Shown: positions 53,105 to 60,878, counted from the first letter of the stretch. The stretch: DNA of 64,000 bases from Butyricicoccus sp. (GCA_017886875.1 JAGHIZ010000069.1:167066-231065); one strand, 5' to 3'. Translations and numbers: made by a program. The notes: generated from the sequence alone by a model not told the origin.

Positions 53105-54685
53105 TTAACTACGTTTTCCTGCACGGTATTTAGATGGAGTTAATCCATAATGTTTTTTAAAGACATAACTAAAATAATTCGGGTCAGTATAGCCTATTTT
53201 TTCCGCTATTAAATAGGTTTTCTCATCTGTTTGGGTTAACATATTAGCCGCCATTTCCATACGAAGTTCAGTTACATAAGCAATAAAGCTTTTACCAGTT
53301 TCACGTTTAAAAAGCGTAGAAAAATAGGTTGAAGACAAATGCAAATAATCACATAATGTATCAACACTTATATCACTTTCAGTAAAATGACAAGAAATAA
53401 AATCTTTAGCTTTATTTATTGTTTTACTGGCTGAATCAAAACGTTTTTGACCGACAAGCTCTTGTAAATTAGTGCAATGAGAGCAAAGCCAAGAGCTTAA
53501 ATCATCAAGTGAATTAAAATCTGAGATGGAAACAAAATTAGTAAAGCTAGTTGAAAAATCTTCTTCAACATCAACTGAACGGGCAAGCCTTACTAAAGCA
53601 GTGATAATTTCAAGAAAAAATAAGTGACATTGAGCTAGTGTAAACCTTGTTTCTCTCACTCTTTTCATAAGTGCATCAATAAATAAATGAATATCTTGCT
53701 CAGTGCCGAATTTTATGGCGTTTTCAAGTGCTTGCATATCCTGTTCATCAAAAGAAAGTCTAGCTGTTTGTTTTGGTTCGATATCACCTATATAAAGTAC
53801 CTCAGTATCACCAATTAAAAGTTGATTATCAAGAGCATTTTTATCCTCTTTAGTGGAAAATTTGAGATTTTCGGCTGTATATGCTCTGCCTATGCCTGCA
53901 CAGATATTTATTCCTAAATAACAGGAAACCAAATAACAAAGACGTTGCATTTCTTGTATAAGCGGGTAGATATGCTCAGTTTGCACAAGTAAAGTGACCA
54001 TATCATTATAAAGAAGTGTGCGAACAGAAGAAACATCAAGCTGAAAATGTTGTTCAATAAAGCCTCTAACAGATAATAAAACAAGTTCATCATAAGAAAG
54101 TGATTTTTGGGCATTTATGCGGATTAAAACAACAGTCCATTTTTGCTTGGATATTTCATTATCAAAACGTAATGCACGTTCATTTATTTCATCACTTGGT
54201 ATATGACCATCAAGCAAGCGTGTATAAAAAAGTTCACGAAGTACAGGTAAACTTTCTTCATATTGATGGCGTAAAGCTTCCATATCACGTTTTTCAAGCC
54301 GTTCAGTGTCTAATTTTTCACGAAGTCTTGTTAAAACGTCACCTAGCTCATTTGCATTAATAGGTTTCATTATATATTCAAAAACACCACTGCTTACAGC
54401 CCTTCTTGCATATTCAAAATCATCAAAACCAGAAAACACAATCATTTTTGCAGTTGGAAGTGATTGTTTTAATTTTCTGCAAAGCTCTAAACCGTCCATA
54501 AATGGCATTTTTATATCTGTAAGTAAAACATCAGGTCTTAACTGCTCACAAAGTTCAAGAGCTTCTGCACCATTTTCAGCTTCACCTATAAGCTTAAGGT
54601 CTAGTTCTTCCCAATTTATTTTTCGGCTTATACCAGCTCTAATTTGTTCCTCATCATCGGCGATAATTACACTATATAATTCCAT
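53105..54685 (-). CDS. YesN-type response regulator (REC plus AraC DNA-binding)
   Basis: This 526-residue response regulator has a receiver domain (about 1-125, phospho-acceptor Asp57 in LLTDIKMPFMDG), a long helical middle and a C-terminal AraC/XylS pair of helix-turn-helices (about 425-526, ending GYTDPNYFSYVFKKHYGLTPSKYR). It pairs with the kinase downstream. Targets would normally be the sugar transporter of the locus, of which only an mglC fragment remains. AAGGAGG precedes the ATG. Confidence 0.92.
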   Translation of the reverse strand: MELYSVIIADDEEQIRAGISRKINWEELDLKLIGEAENGAEALELCEQLRPDVLLTDIKMPFMDGLELCRKLKQSLPTAKMIVFSGFDDFEYARRAVSSGVFEYIMKPINANELGDVLTRLREKLDTERLEKRDMEALRHQYEESLPVLRELFYTRLLDGHIPSDEINERALRFDNEISKQKWTVVLIRINAQKSLSYDELVLLSVRGFIEQHFQLDVSSVRTLLYNDMVTLLVQTEHIYPLIQEMQRLCYLVSCYLGINICAGIGRAYTAENLKFSTKEDKNALDNQLLIGDTEVLYIGDIEPKQTARLSFDEQDMQALENAIKFGTEQDIHLFIDALMKRVRETRFTLAQCHLFFLEIITALVRLARSVDVEEDFSTSFTNFVSISDFNSLDDLSSWLCSHCTNLQELVGQKRFDSASKTINKAKDFISCHFTESDISVDTLCDYLHLSSTYFSTLFKRETGKSFIAYVTELRMEMAANMLTQTDEKTYLIAEKIGYTDPNYFSYVFKKHYGLTPSKYRAGKRS

Positions 54686-54739
54686 AAAATCGCCTCCTTA
54701 ACACTATAAGTATACTACATTTAATAAAATAAAAAAATA

Positions 54740-54770
54740 GTGTCCGTCTGTCAAAAGGACGGACGGACAC
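54740..54770 (-). terminator. terminator downstream of the mglC fragment
   Basis: A 9-base outer stem GTGTCCGTC/GACGGACAC (54740-54748 with 54762-54770) extends inward by four pairs. On the minus strand it is followed by ATTTTTTTA. It once ended the mgl transcript. Confidence 0.8.
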
Positions 54771-54790
54771 CAAAATAAAGTAGGTAAGAA

Positions 54791-55387
54791 TTATTTTTTA
54801 ACCAGATATTTACGCATATCAAGTGCACAAGCAAACAGGATAATACCACCCTTAATTGCATATTGTAGGTTTTGATCCATGCCGATAAGAGGTAGAGCTA
54901 CAAAGATAAGACGTAACATTATAACACCGATAATAATACCACTGATTTTACCAATACCACCTACGAAAGATACACCGCCGATTACACAAGCAGCGATAGC
55001 ATCAAGTTCATAGTTAACACCAGTGTTAGCAGTGTTAGATGCAACACGAGCAGATTCTACAAAACCAGCCCAGCCGTACATAGCACCTGCAAGAGCAAAT
55101 ACAGCAATAGTTGTCATAAATACATTTACGCCGGAAACTCTAGCAGCTTCTTCATTTGCACCAAGTGCAAACATATTCTTGCCAAATGTTGTCTTATTCC
55201 AAATAAACCACATTAAAACAGAAAGTAAAATTGCATATAAAACATAGTTAGGAATATTGATTGTACCGCCAGAGAAGCTAAGAATTGGAGGATTACCAAC
55301 GATAAAATCACGGTAGCCTTGGTCAAGGTTGGAAATAGCCATACCGTTGTTATTACCCATCTGAACATATAATAGAAAGAATTTTAA
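54791..55387 (-). pseudogene. mglC: galactoside ABC transporter permease MglC, 3' fragment
   Basis: About 195 residues match the second half of MglC (WNKTTFGKNMFALGANEEAARVSGVNV, ELDAIAACVIGGVSFVGG, IKGGIILFACALDMRK), which is normally about 330-340 residues. The first half is gone. The frame continues upstream only through the hairpin of the rubrerythrin terminator, and those residues are not MglC. mglA and mglB are absent next to it. The likely break is between 55380 and 55393. The family match is strong; the deletion is inferred. Confidence 0.85.
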
Positions 55388-55398
55388 TAAACACAAAA

Positions 55399-55439
55399 AA
55401 CCCCCTGACAATAGCTTGATTACTATTGTCAAGGGGGTT
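55399..55439 (-). terminator. intrinsic terminator after rubrerythrin
   Basis: AACCCCCT-GACAATAG pairs with CTATTGTC-AAGGGGGTT (55399-55414 with 55423-55439) with one bulge. On the minus strand it is followed by TTTTTT. The mglC fragment begins right after it. Confidence 0.85.
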
Positions 55440-55455
55440 AAAATATTAGTATATA

Positions 55456-55995
55456 TTACTTGAAGTATCTCTTTAGTAGACCTTCGAAAGCCTTACCATG
55501 ACGAGCCTCATCACGAGCCATTTCATGAACAGTGTCATGGATAGCATCAAGATTAGCAGCCTTTGCACGCTTAGCAAGGTCAGTCTTACCAGCAGTAGCA
55601 CCGTTTTCAGCTTCAACACGCATTTCAAGGTTCTTCTTAGTAGAAGCAGTTACAACCTCGCCAAGAAGTTCAGCGAACTTAGCAGCATGTTCAGCTTCTT
55701 CCCAAGCAGCCTTTTCCCAGTATAGACCGATTTCAGGATAGCCCTCACGATGAGCTACACGAGCCATAGCTAAGTACATACCAACTTCAGTGCACTCGCC
55801 TTCAAAGTTAGCACGAAGGTCAGCCTTGATATCTTCTGGAACATCAGAAGCAACACCCACAACGTGCTCAGCAGCCCAAACCTTCTCATCACCCTGAGCG
55901 ATAAACTTATCAGCACCTACATGGCATACTGGGCACTCAGCTGGAGCAGCATCGCCTTCATGAACATAACCACAAACAGAACATACGAACTTCAT
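55456..55995 (-). CDS. reverse-type rubrerythrin
   Basis: This 179-residue peroxide reductase has its rubredoxin domain at the N-terminus (Cys5, Cys8, Cys21, Cys24), then the di-iron ferritin-like domain with [15 protein letters not shown] and [11 protein letters not shown]. Domain order is the reverse of classical rubrerythrin and is typical of anaerobic clostridia (reverse rubrerythrin), where it detoxifies H2O2 and O2. CAAGGAGGAAAT precedes the ATG. It follows the Rrf2 gene by 54 bases and is probably co-transcribed. Confidence 0.92.
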   Translation of the reverse strand: MKFVCSVCGYVHEGDAAPAECPVCHVGADKFIAQGDEKVWAAEHVVGVASDVPEDIKADLRANFEGECTEVGMYLAMARVAHREGYPEIGLYWEKAAWEEAEHAAKFAELLGEVVTASTKKNLEMRVEAENGATAGKTDLAKRAKAANLDAIHDTVHEMARDEARHGKAFEGLLKRYFK

Positions 55996-56049
55996 AATAA
56001 TTTCCTCCTTGATTTTAAAAAGTGAGCAATAAGCTCAAATAAAGCTAAA

Positions 56050-56454
56050 TTATGATACGAACCTATCTAATGTAATGCTATACAATTCATCTCTTAATTG
56101 CTGGTTGATAGATGCAAATACTTCTCTAAAATTGCATTGCTTTTTTTGCACAGCCACACGAGTGCAGTCAAATTCAGCAGTTAAGCAGTGATTTATAGCG
56201 ATTGGACCATCAATAGCTTCGATTATCTCGCCAAAGCTGATATCAGCAGGGGAACGGTTAAGCATATAACCGCCAGAAACACCTTTAAAGGATTTAACTA
56301 TATCTGCTTTAATCATCTTTCGCAAGATTTTTAGAGCGAAACGAAGCGTAACGCCGGTGAATTCAGAAATCTGCTTGGCACTTATTTTATCTTTACTGCA
56401 AGCAAGACAGTGAGCTACACGAATTGCGTAATCGGCTTCATGAGTAATTCTCAC
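56050..56454 (-). CDS. Rrf2 family transcriptional regulator
   Basis: This 134-residue regulator has an N-terminal winged helix (ITHEADYAIRVAHCLA, ISEFTGVTLRFALKILRKM) and three cysteines C-X6-C-X9-C near residues 91-108, likely an Fe-S site as in IscR-type proteins, though the spacing is wider. The best start is the GTG at 56454, about 9 bases after AGGAGGT; a longer frame is not supported. It lies directly upstream of the rubrerythrin gene, so oxidative or iron stress control is likely. Confidence 0.87.
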   Translation of the reverse strand: MRITHEADYAIRVAHCLACSKDKISAKQISEFTGVTLRFALKILRKMIKADIVKSFKGVSGGYMLNRSPADISFGEIIEAIDGPIAINHCLTAEFDCTRVAVQKKQCNFREVFASINQQLRDELYSITLDRFVS

Positions 56455-56485
56455 CGGAAACTTACCTCCTTTCGTTTGCAAACTT

Positions 56486-56514
56486 AGTATACATTCAAAA
56501 AGGCAATTTGTCAA
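56486..56514 (-). promoter_or_regulatory. promoter of the rrf2-rubrerythrin operon
   Basis: On the minus strand, -35 TTGACA (56514-56509) and -10 TATACT (56491-56486) are spaced by 17 bases. Upstream GAGAATGATAACTATTGA (overlapping the -35) loosely resembles a Fur-like repeat, and GTTTGCAAAC (56474-56483) covers the start site. Confidence 0.8.
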
Positions 56515-56570
56515 TAGTTATCATTCTCATTTGTAAGAAAATATTTTTATCAAAAAAACAAAAATAATTG

Positions 56571-56599
56571 TTGACATAGGTCATATAGTCGTGTATAAT
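56571..56599 (+). promoter_or_regulatory. promoter of the tRNA-Leu pair
   Basis: A perfect TTGACA (56571-56576), 17-base spacer and perfect TATAAT (56594-56599). This is the strongest promoter in the window, as expected for tRNA genes. Confidence 0.9.
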
Positions 56600-56641
56600 A
56601 CATATTGTTGCTGAAACAAAGCACTTAAATAAGTGATAAAT

Positions 56642-56726
56642 GCGAGTGTGCTGGAACTGGTAGACAGGCACGTTTGAGGGGCGTGTGTCACACGACGTAC
56701 GGGTTCAAGTCCCGTCACTCGCACCA
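56642..56726 (+). tRNA. tRNA-Leu (anticodon GAG)
   Basis: Acceptor stem GCGAGTG/CACTCGC, anticodon loop TTGAGGG, long variable arm (TGTC-ACAC-GACG), T arm CGGGTTCAAGTCCCG and encoded CCA. The long variable arm and GAG anticodon identify a class II leucine tRNA for CUU/CUC. Confidence 0.95.
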
Positions 56727-56748
56727 ACCACCCACCAATTTAATATTT

Positions 56749-56834
56749 GCAGATGTGGCGGAATGGCAGACGCGCTAGCTTCAGGTGCTAGTGTTCGCAA
56801 GGACGTGAGGGTTCAAGTCCCTCCATCTGCACCA
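56749..56834 (+). tRNA. tRNA-Leu (anticodon CAG)
   Basis: Acceptor stem GCAGATG/CATCTGC, anticodon loop TTCAGGT (CAG), long variable arm, T arm GGGTTCAAGTCCC and encoded CCA. It decodes CUG. It lies 22 bases after the first tRNA-Leu in the same transcript. Confidence 0.95.
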
Positions 56835-56837
56835 ATT

Positions 56838-56869
56838 AAGCTCGGACTTTTAAAAATCCGAGCTTTTTT
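56838..56869 (+). terminator. intrinsic terminator of the tRNA operon
   Basis: AAGCTCGGA/TCCGAGCTT (56838-56846 with 56857-56865) followed by TTTT. Confidence 0.9.
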
Positions 56870-56889
56870 GTTGTCTCCTTGCAGGGAAG

Positions 56890-58086
56890 TTATAAAATTG
56901 GATTTACTTTGTTTAGTGAGTATGATAATACTGCTGTTGAACGTGGATATGAACGTTTATATAAATATATTATTCTATCTATGGCTTTTGTGCAGTTGTA
57001 TTGTGTGCTATGTAGCAATAATAATAAATATTCTGATTTATTATACTTGCATACTACATCAGATTTTCTCAAATGATTTTTAAGTAAAGAGTCTAACTGT
57101 TTATTGCAATTATATAAACTACGCTCAGACAATGCATTGCCATACATATCTTTAATGGATAACAATGCTATATGAGCTATATTATTACTTCTTGCTATAC
57201 TGCAAGCAACAAATCTATGAATTGCTTGAAATGTATCGTAGCTACAAAAAAAGCAACCATCTACATCTTTGATTTTTATATTAGAAAAAATATCATCTGG
57301 ACAAACACTGTTATTATCTTTTTTATTTGTTACAGAGTGAAAAATATTTACGCTTTCGGTTGAAGGCTTAGTACCAAGTGAAGTTTCAAATAGCCTTTCC
57401 ATATTATAATATATAGATGTTACATCATAAGCTGAGTTTGTATGAACTATATTTTTCATAAGATGTTGATAGAAAAATTCATTGTATAAATCAAGATTAC
57501 AGCCTTTTTTGCAAATTTTACATACGTCATCATATCTATATTGATTTTCTAAAAGTAAAATCGTCTGTTTTGAAATGCGTACATATAAGTTATGAAAAAA
57601 ACTTGAAATAGATAGAAATTTAAAATCACCATTTATTCTGGATAAAAATTTACCATTATAAATTTCTATGGCTTGCAGAAAAAAAGACAATCTAGCAGTT
57701 GAATTTTGGGTGTTAAAACCAAGATTACAAAGTTTTTCAAATTCATCAATATCTAATTTAATAGGAATATCATTATTCCATATAAAATTTCCTTTATTTA
57801 GTGATATAAGTTCTTTTGATAGTGTTAAATCTAAAGTTGCAAGAAACTTACGTAATCTATGAAGAATAGCTTTTAATGAATTATTTGCATCTAAAAATTT
57901 TTTTTCATTATTCCATAATAAATTTATAACTTCCTCTTTGGAAACAGCTCTATTTCTATAATAAATTAAATATGCAAGTAAAATCCAAACTTTTTTACAA
58001 CGATTATCACAATCTGAAATCTTTTTATTATTATATTCTATTGAAAATTCGCCAAACATTTTTATATTTAAGGTACTAAAAGCCAT
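56890..58086 (-). CDS. SARP-like regulator: DNA-binding, BTAD and degenerate GGDEF-like domains
   Basis: This 398-residue protein has an OmpR-type winged helix (about 6-95, KVWILLAYLIYYRNRAVSKEEV), a bacterial transcriptional activator domain (about 105-245) and a C-terminal domain (about 280-390). The last follows a GGDEF-like pattern (LLSIKDMYG, LDSLLKNHLRKSDVVCKY) but has NKSEY in place of the active GGDEF, so it should not make c-di-GMP. It is divergent from a small exported or membrane peptide gene with direct repeats at its promoter. AT content is higher than in neighbours. The ATG at 58086 follows TTGGAG by 9 bases. Confidence 0.7.
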   Translation of the reverse strand: MAFSTLNIKMFGEFSIEYNNKKISDCDNRCKKVWILLAYLIYYRNRAVSKEEVINLLWNNEKKFLDANNSLKAILHRLRKFLATLDLTLSKELISLNKGNFIWNNDIPIKLDIDEFEKLCNLGFNTQNSTARLSFFLQAIEIYNGKFLSRINGDFKFLSISSFFHNLYVRISKQTILLLENQYRYDDVCKICKKGCNLDLYNEFFYQHLMKNIVHTNSAYDVTSIYYNMERLFETSLGTKPSTESVNIFHSVTNKKDNNSVCPDDIFSNIKIKDVDGCFFCSYDTFQAIHRFVACSIARSNNIAHIALLSIKDMYGNALSERSLYNCNKQLDSLLKNHLRKSDVVCKYNKSEYLLLLLHSTQYNCTKAIDRIIYLYKRSYPRSTAVLSYSLNKVNPIL

Positions 58087-58110
58087 CTTTATATACTCCA
58101 ATTTTTATAT

Positions 58111-58152
58111 AATTCAAATATAAAATAACATATTTTTATAAATAATTCAAAT
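58111..58152. repeat. direct repeat AATTCAAAT upstream of the SARP-like gene
   Basis: AATTCAAAT occurs at 58111-58119 and 58144-58152, 33 bases apart (about three helical turns), each in a TTTTTATA-TAATTCAAAT context. It could be a binding site in the intergenic gap between the regulator and the small peptide gene; the AT-rich setting makes chance likely. Confidence 0.4.
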
Positions 58153-58220
58153 CTAATAAAAATTAAAATACAAGTCTGGTTATTTTTAATAAAAGAAATA
58201 CATAAATTTTTATATATTTA

Positions 58221-58252
58221 TAACCTGAAATATAACCTAAATATGTTAAAAT
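58221..58252 (+). promoter_or_regulatory. tandem repeats and extended -10 before the small peptide gene
   Basis: TAACCTGAAATA (58221-58232) and TAACCTAAATA (58233-58243) are back-to-back direct repeats. Three bases later is an extended -10 TGTTAAAAT (58244-58252). The repeats occupy the place of the -35, which is the geometry at which SARP-type activators bind. Confidence 0.5.
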
Positions 58253-58290
58253 ATTACTACAAATTAGATATTAAGAAAGGTTGTGTTAAT

Positions 58291-58485
58291 ATGAAACAAA
58301 TTAAAAAAATAATCATTAGTTCTATGTTTTTATGCTTTTATATTATATCGCAACCATATGCTTTAGCTTTTAACCAAAATATATCAGCTAAGTTGCAAAA
58401 TGTTGAGCCATGGGTATGGTTGGTTTATGGTATTATAATAGGCTCATTTGTATGGATATTTTTTCTTAAACATAAAAGTAAATAA
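58291..58485 (+). CDS. small exported or membrane protein of unknown function
   Basis: This 64-residue protein has a Lys-rich start (MKQIKK), a hydrophobic stretch (about 7-24) ending in ALA before a likely signal peptidase site (about residue 27), a short polar loop and a second hydrophobic helix (about 42-59) ending FFLKHKSK. It is either a two-helix membrane protein or a cleaved peptide with one anchor. The ATG follows AAGAAAGG by about 10 bases. It is divergent from a SARP-like activator and has repeats at its promoter. I do not recognise it. Confidence 0.65.
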   Translation: MKQIKKIIISSMFLCFYIISQPYALAFNQNISAKLQNVEPWVWLVYGIIIGSFVWIFFLKHKSK

Positions 58486-58486
58486 A

Positions 58487-58520
58487 AATCCCTTCTTAAA
58501 ACTAAGAAGGGATTAAAATT
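58487..58520. terminator. bidirectional intrinsic terminator
   Basis: AATCCCTTCTTA/TAAGAAGGGATT (58487-58498 with 58503-58514) is a perfect 12-base stem with AAAC loop, between the small peptide gene and rnpB. Confidence 0.85.
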
Positions 58521-58530
58521 TTTAGAAAAA

Positions 58531-58867
58531 TGTGAGTAAGTCTGTAAGCCGGGTTCTGTATTTGGCGGTCATCTATCTGGGACGCATGTCGCCATACGCC
58601 TCAAGCCGTCAGTCGAAACGGACGGGCAGCCCATAGTTTCAGTTGACGTTGCTGCGGATAGAGTTTACAGACCTCCCATGTTACCATGGGACGTGGTGAG
58701 CTCTTACCTCGCCTTTCCACCCTTACCAGAAAAATCTGGCGGTATATCTCTGTTGCACTATTCCTAGGGTCACCCCCGGCAGACGTTATCTGCTATCCTT
58801 GCCCTGTGCAGCCCGGACTTTCCTCATATTAGTCTAAGCTAATACGCGATCGCCTGAAATACTCACA
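58531..58867 (-). ncRNA. rnpB: RNase P RNA
   Basis: The minus strand gives about 337 bases starting GTGAGTATTTCAGGCGATCGC and containing GAGGAAAGTCCGGGCT, GCACAGGGCAAGGATAGC, GGGGGTGACCC and the AAGGGTGGAAAGGCGAGG region, ending in the P1 partner TTACTCAC. These are the universal RNase P RNA core segments; it matures tRNA 5' ends. The overall layout looks bacterial type A. Ends are set by the P1 helix. Confidence 0.96.
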
Positions 58868-58924
58868 AAAACCATTATATCAATATCTAAAACTTTAGTC
58901 AATTATCAGTTAATATAAACTTGC

Positions 58925-58953
58925 TTGCTATTTTAATGCAAAACGTGTACAAT
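58925..58953 (+). promoter_or_regulatory. promoter of murD
   Basis: TTGCTA (58925-58930) and TACAAT (58948-58953) are spaced by 17 bases, about 36 bases upstream of the ATG. Confidence 0.6.
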
Positions 58954-58988
58954 ATATAATGCAAGAAATTGGACAGGAGGCTGATTAT

Positions 58989-60365
58989 ATGTCAGCATTA
59001 ACAGATTATTTGCAGCGTATTAGTGGAAAACGTATAGCCGTTATTGGTGCAGGCGTTAGCAACACTCCGCTTATTATTTTGCTGCGTAATGCAGGTTTAC
59101 CTGTAACAGTACATGATAAAAAAACTGCTGATGAGCTTGGTAAACGTTATCGTGAACTTGCTTCTTTAGGTGTATCTTTTGTTTTAGGTGAAGATTATCT
59201 TGATTATTTAAGTGAAGATATAGTTTTTAGAACTCCAGGACTTCACCCAGAACACCCAGCTTTAAAAGAAGTTCGTGCTAGAGGTGGTGTTGTTACAAGT
59301 GAAATGGAATTGTTTTTTGAGGTTTGCCCATGTCAAATTATAGGCATAACAGGCTCTGATGGAAAAACAACAACTACTACTTTAGTATATGAATTTTTAA
59401 AACATGCAGGTCATGTATGTCATTTAGGTGGTAATATAGGTAAGCCACTTCTGCCAGAAGTAGAGCAAATGAAACAAAATGATATTGCTGTTGTTGAATT
59501 ATCCAGCTTTCAGCTTATGGGTATGAAACATAGCCCTCATATTTCAGCTATTACCAATCTTACACCTAATCATCTTGATTATCATGCTGATTTTGATGAA
59601 TATGTGCAGGCTAAAACAGCTATTTATACAAATCAAAATGAAAATGATATATTAGTTTTAAATATTGATGATGAGGTTACTAATACATTAAAACTCAATG
59701 AAAAGAGCAAAGTTTTATTATGCTCTAAAAAAATAAAACCAGAAAATGGTGTTTATTTACAGGATAATTGTATTTATATAGCTGAAAATGGCGTTTCCAG
59801 ACCGCTTATGATGGCTGATAAAATCCGTATTCCAGGTGCACATAATGTATATAATGTTATGATGGCAGCAGCAATAGTTCAAGGACTTTGCAAAGATGAA
59901 GATATAGTTTATGTTGCAGAAAATTTCGGTGGGGTAGAACATAGAATAGAGTTTGTTCGTGAAGTAAATGGTGTTAAATATTATAATGACTCTATTGCCT
60001 CTAGTCCTACAAGAACAATAGCAGGTTTATGTTCATTTAATCAAAAGTTAATTTTAATAGCGGGCGGATATGATAAACATATACCTTATGATGTTTTAGG
60101 TGAACCTATTTGTGAGCACGTTTCAAAGCTTATTGTAACAGGTGCAACTGCAAATAAAATCAAGGAATGTGTTAAAAATGCTAAAAACACTGAAAAACCT
60201 GAAATTTTTGATGCAGATAACCTTGCACATGCGGTAAAAAAAGCAAGTGAAATTGCAAAAAGTGGCGATATAATTATTATGAGCCCTGCAAGTGCTTCAT
60301 TTGATTGCTTTAAAAACTTTATGGAGCGTGGAGAGGTATTTAAAAATTTAGTTATGATGCTTTAA
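58989..60365 (+). CDS. murD: UDP-N-acetylmuramoyl-L-alanine--D-glutamate ligase
   Basis: This 458-residue Mur ligase adds D-Glu to UDP-MurNAc-Ala. The ATP loop GSDGKTTTT follows the N-terminal Rossmann-like domain; the central domain has NLTPNHLDYH, and the C-terminal domain has YNDSIASSPTRT and SPASASFDCFKNF. Length fits MurD. The ATG at 58989 follows ACAGGAGG by about 8 bases. It stands apart from the dcw cluster, with its own promoter and terminator. Confidence 0.96.
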   Translation: MSALTDYLQRISGKRIAVIGAGVSNTPLIILLRNAGLPVTVHDKKTADELGKRYRELASLGVSFVLGEDYLDYLSEDIVFRTPGLHPEHPALKEVRARGGVVTSEMELFFEVCPCQIIGITGSDGKTTTTTLVYEFLKHAGHVCHLGGNIGKPLLPEVEQMKQNDIAVVELSSFQLMGMKHSPHISAITNLTPNHLDYHADFDEYVQAKTAIYTNQNENDILVLNIDDEVTNTLKLNEKSKVLLCSKKIKPENGVYLQDNCIYIAENGVSRPLMMADKIRIPGAHNVYNVMMAAAIVQGLCKDEDIVYVAENFGGVEHRIEFVREVNGVKYYNDSIASSPTRTIAGLCSFNQKLILIAGGYDKHIPYDVLGEPICEHVSKLIVTGATANKIKECVKNAKNTEKPEIFDADNLAHAVKKASEIAKSGDIIIMSPASASFDCFKNFMERGEVFKNLVMML

Positions 60366-60374
60366 AAATATAAA

Positions 60375-60415
60375 ACACGCAGAGCTCTTTTTTAGAATTC
60401 TGCGTGTATTTTTTT
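60375..60415. terminator. bidirectional intrinsic terminator after murD
   Basis: ACACGCAGA/TCTGCGTGT (60375-60383 with 60399-60407) with T runs on both sides, shared by murD and the convergent lipoprotein gene. Confidence 0.85.
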
Positions 60416-60725
60416 ATTTATTTGGGGTTTGTACAGTTGTGTTTGCTGTTCCAGCACTGTTATTTTGATTAGTGTTTGAGTCAAGTGCATCTTGTGCACC
60501 ATCAATAACATCATCAACAGCATTTTGTGTACCGTCAACAACATCATCAACAGCATTTTTACCTTTATCAAGCATATCTTCACCAGTTGTCATATTATCT
60601 TGCGGTTCAATAACACTGCCATTTGCCCCCGGTTGAGCTGTATCATTTGTAGTGTCAGAGCCACAGCCAAATAGTGCAATGCTTAAAAAACATACTGGAA
60701 TTAGTAATGAAAATAAACGTTTCAT
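60414..60725 (-). CDS. small lipoprotein with an 11-residue amphipathic repeat
   Basis: This 103-residue protein has a signal peptide and lipobox LFGC near residue 21, then an Asn/Thr/Asp-rich linker and a repeat KNAVDDVVDGT-QNAVDDVIDGA-QDALDS (about 56-82), period 11, that would form an amphipathic helix. The C-terminus is Asn/Thr-rich. I do not recognise a family. ACAAAGGAGG precedes the ATG. It is convergent with murD. Confidence 0.7.
   Translation of the reverse strand: MKRLFSLLIPVCFLSIALFGCGSDTTNDTAQPGANGSVIEPQDNMTTGEDMLDKGKNAVDDVVDGTQNAVDDVIDGAQDALDSNTNQNNSAGTANTTVQTPNK
60508..60559. repeat. 33-base direct repeat inside the lipoprotein gene
   Basis: ACATCATCAACAGCATTTT occurs at 60508-60526 and 60541-60559, 33 bases apart, the DNA basis of the 11-residue protein repeat. 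The near-identity points to recent duplication. Confidence 0.7.
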
Positions 60726-60800
60726 AGTGAAAAAACCTCCTTTGTTTTTTCATAGTATGCACATAATAAAAATTATTTATACAAACAAAATGTAAGCCGA

Positions 60801-60830
60801 TTGACATAATAATATATGATATATTATAAT
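60801..60830 (+). promoter_or_regulatory. promoter of the GntR regulator gene
   Basis: TTGACA (60801-60806), an 18-base spacer and TATAAT (60825-60830), 48 bases before the ATG. Confidence 0.8.
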
Positions 60831-60878
60831 TAAAACTTAGTTAATAAGTAAATACATATGAGGGGGTGCAGTTAAATT

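Noticed and set aside
55388..55432. N-terminal extension of the mglC fragment
   Set aside because: These codons lie in the rubrerythrin terminator hairpin and do not match permease sequence.
58102..58290. CRISPR-like or origin-like repeats in the AT-rich gap
   Set aside because: Only two short pairs of direct repeats occur, without regular spacers or DnaA-box clusters; a regulatory reading fits better.
60392..60583. Repetitive Met/Leu-rich frame on the minus strand in another phase of the lipoprotein
   Set aside because: It is a frame-shifted reading of the 33-base repeat, and the lipoprotein frame has a signal peptide, lipobox and ribosome site.
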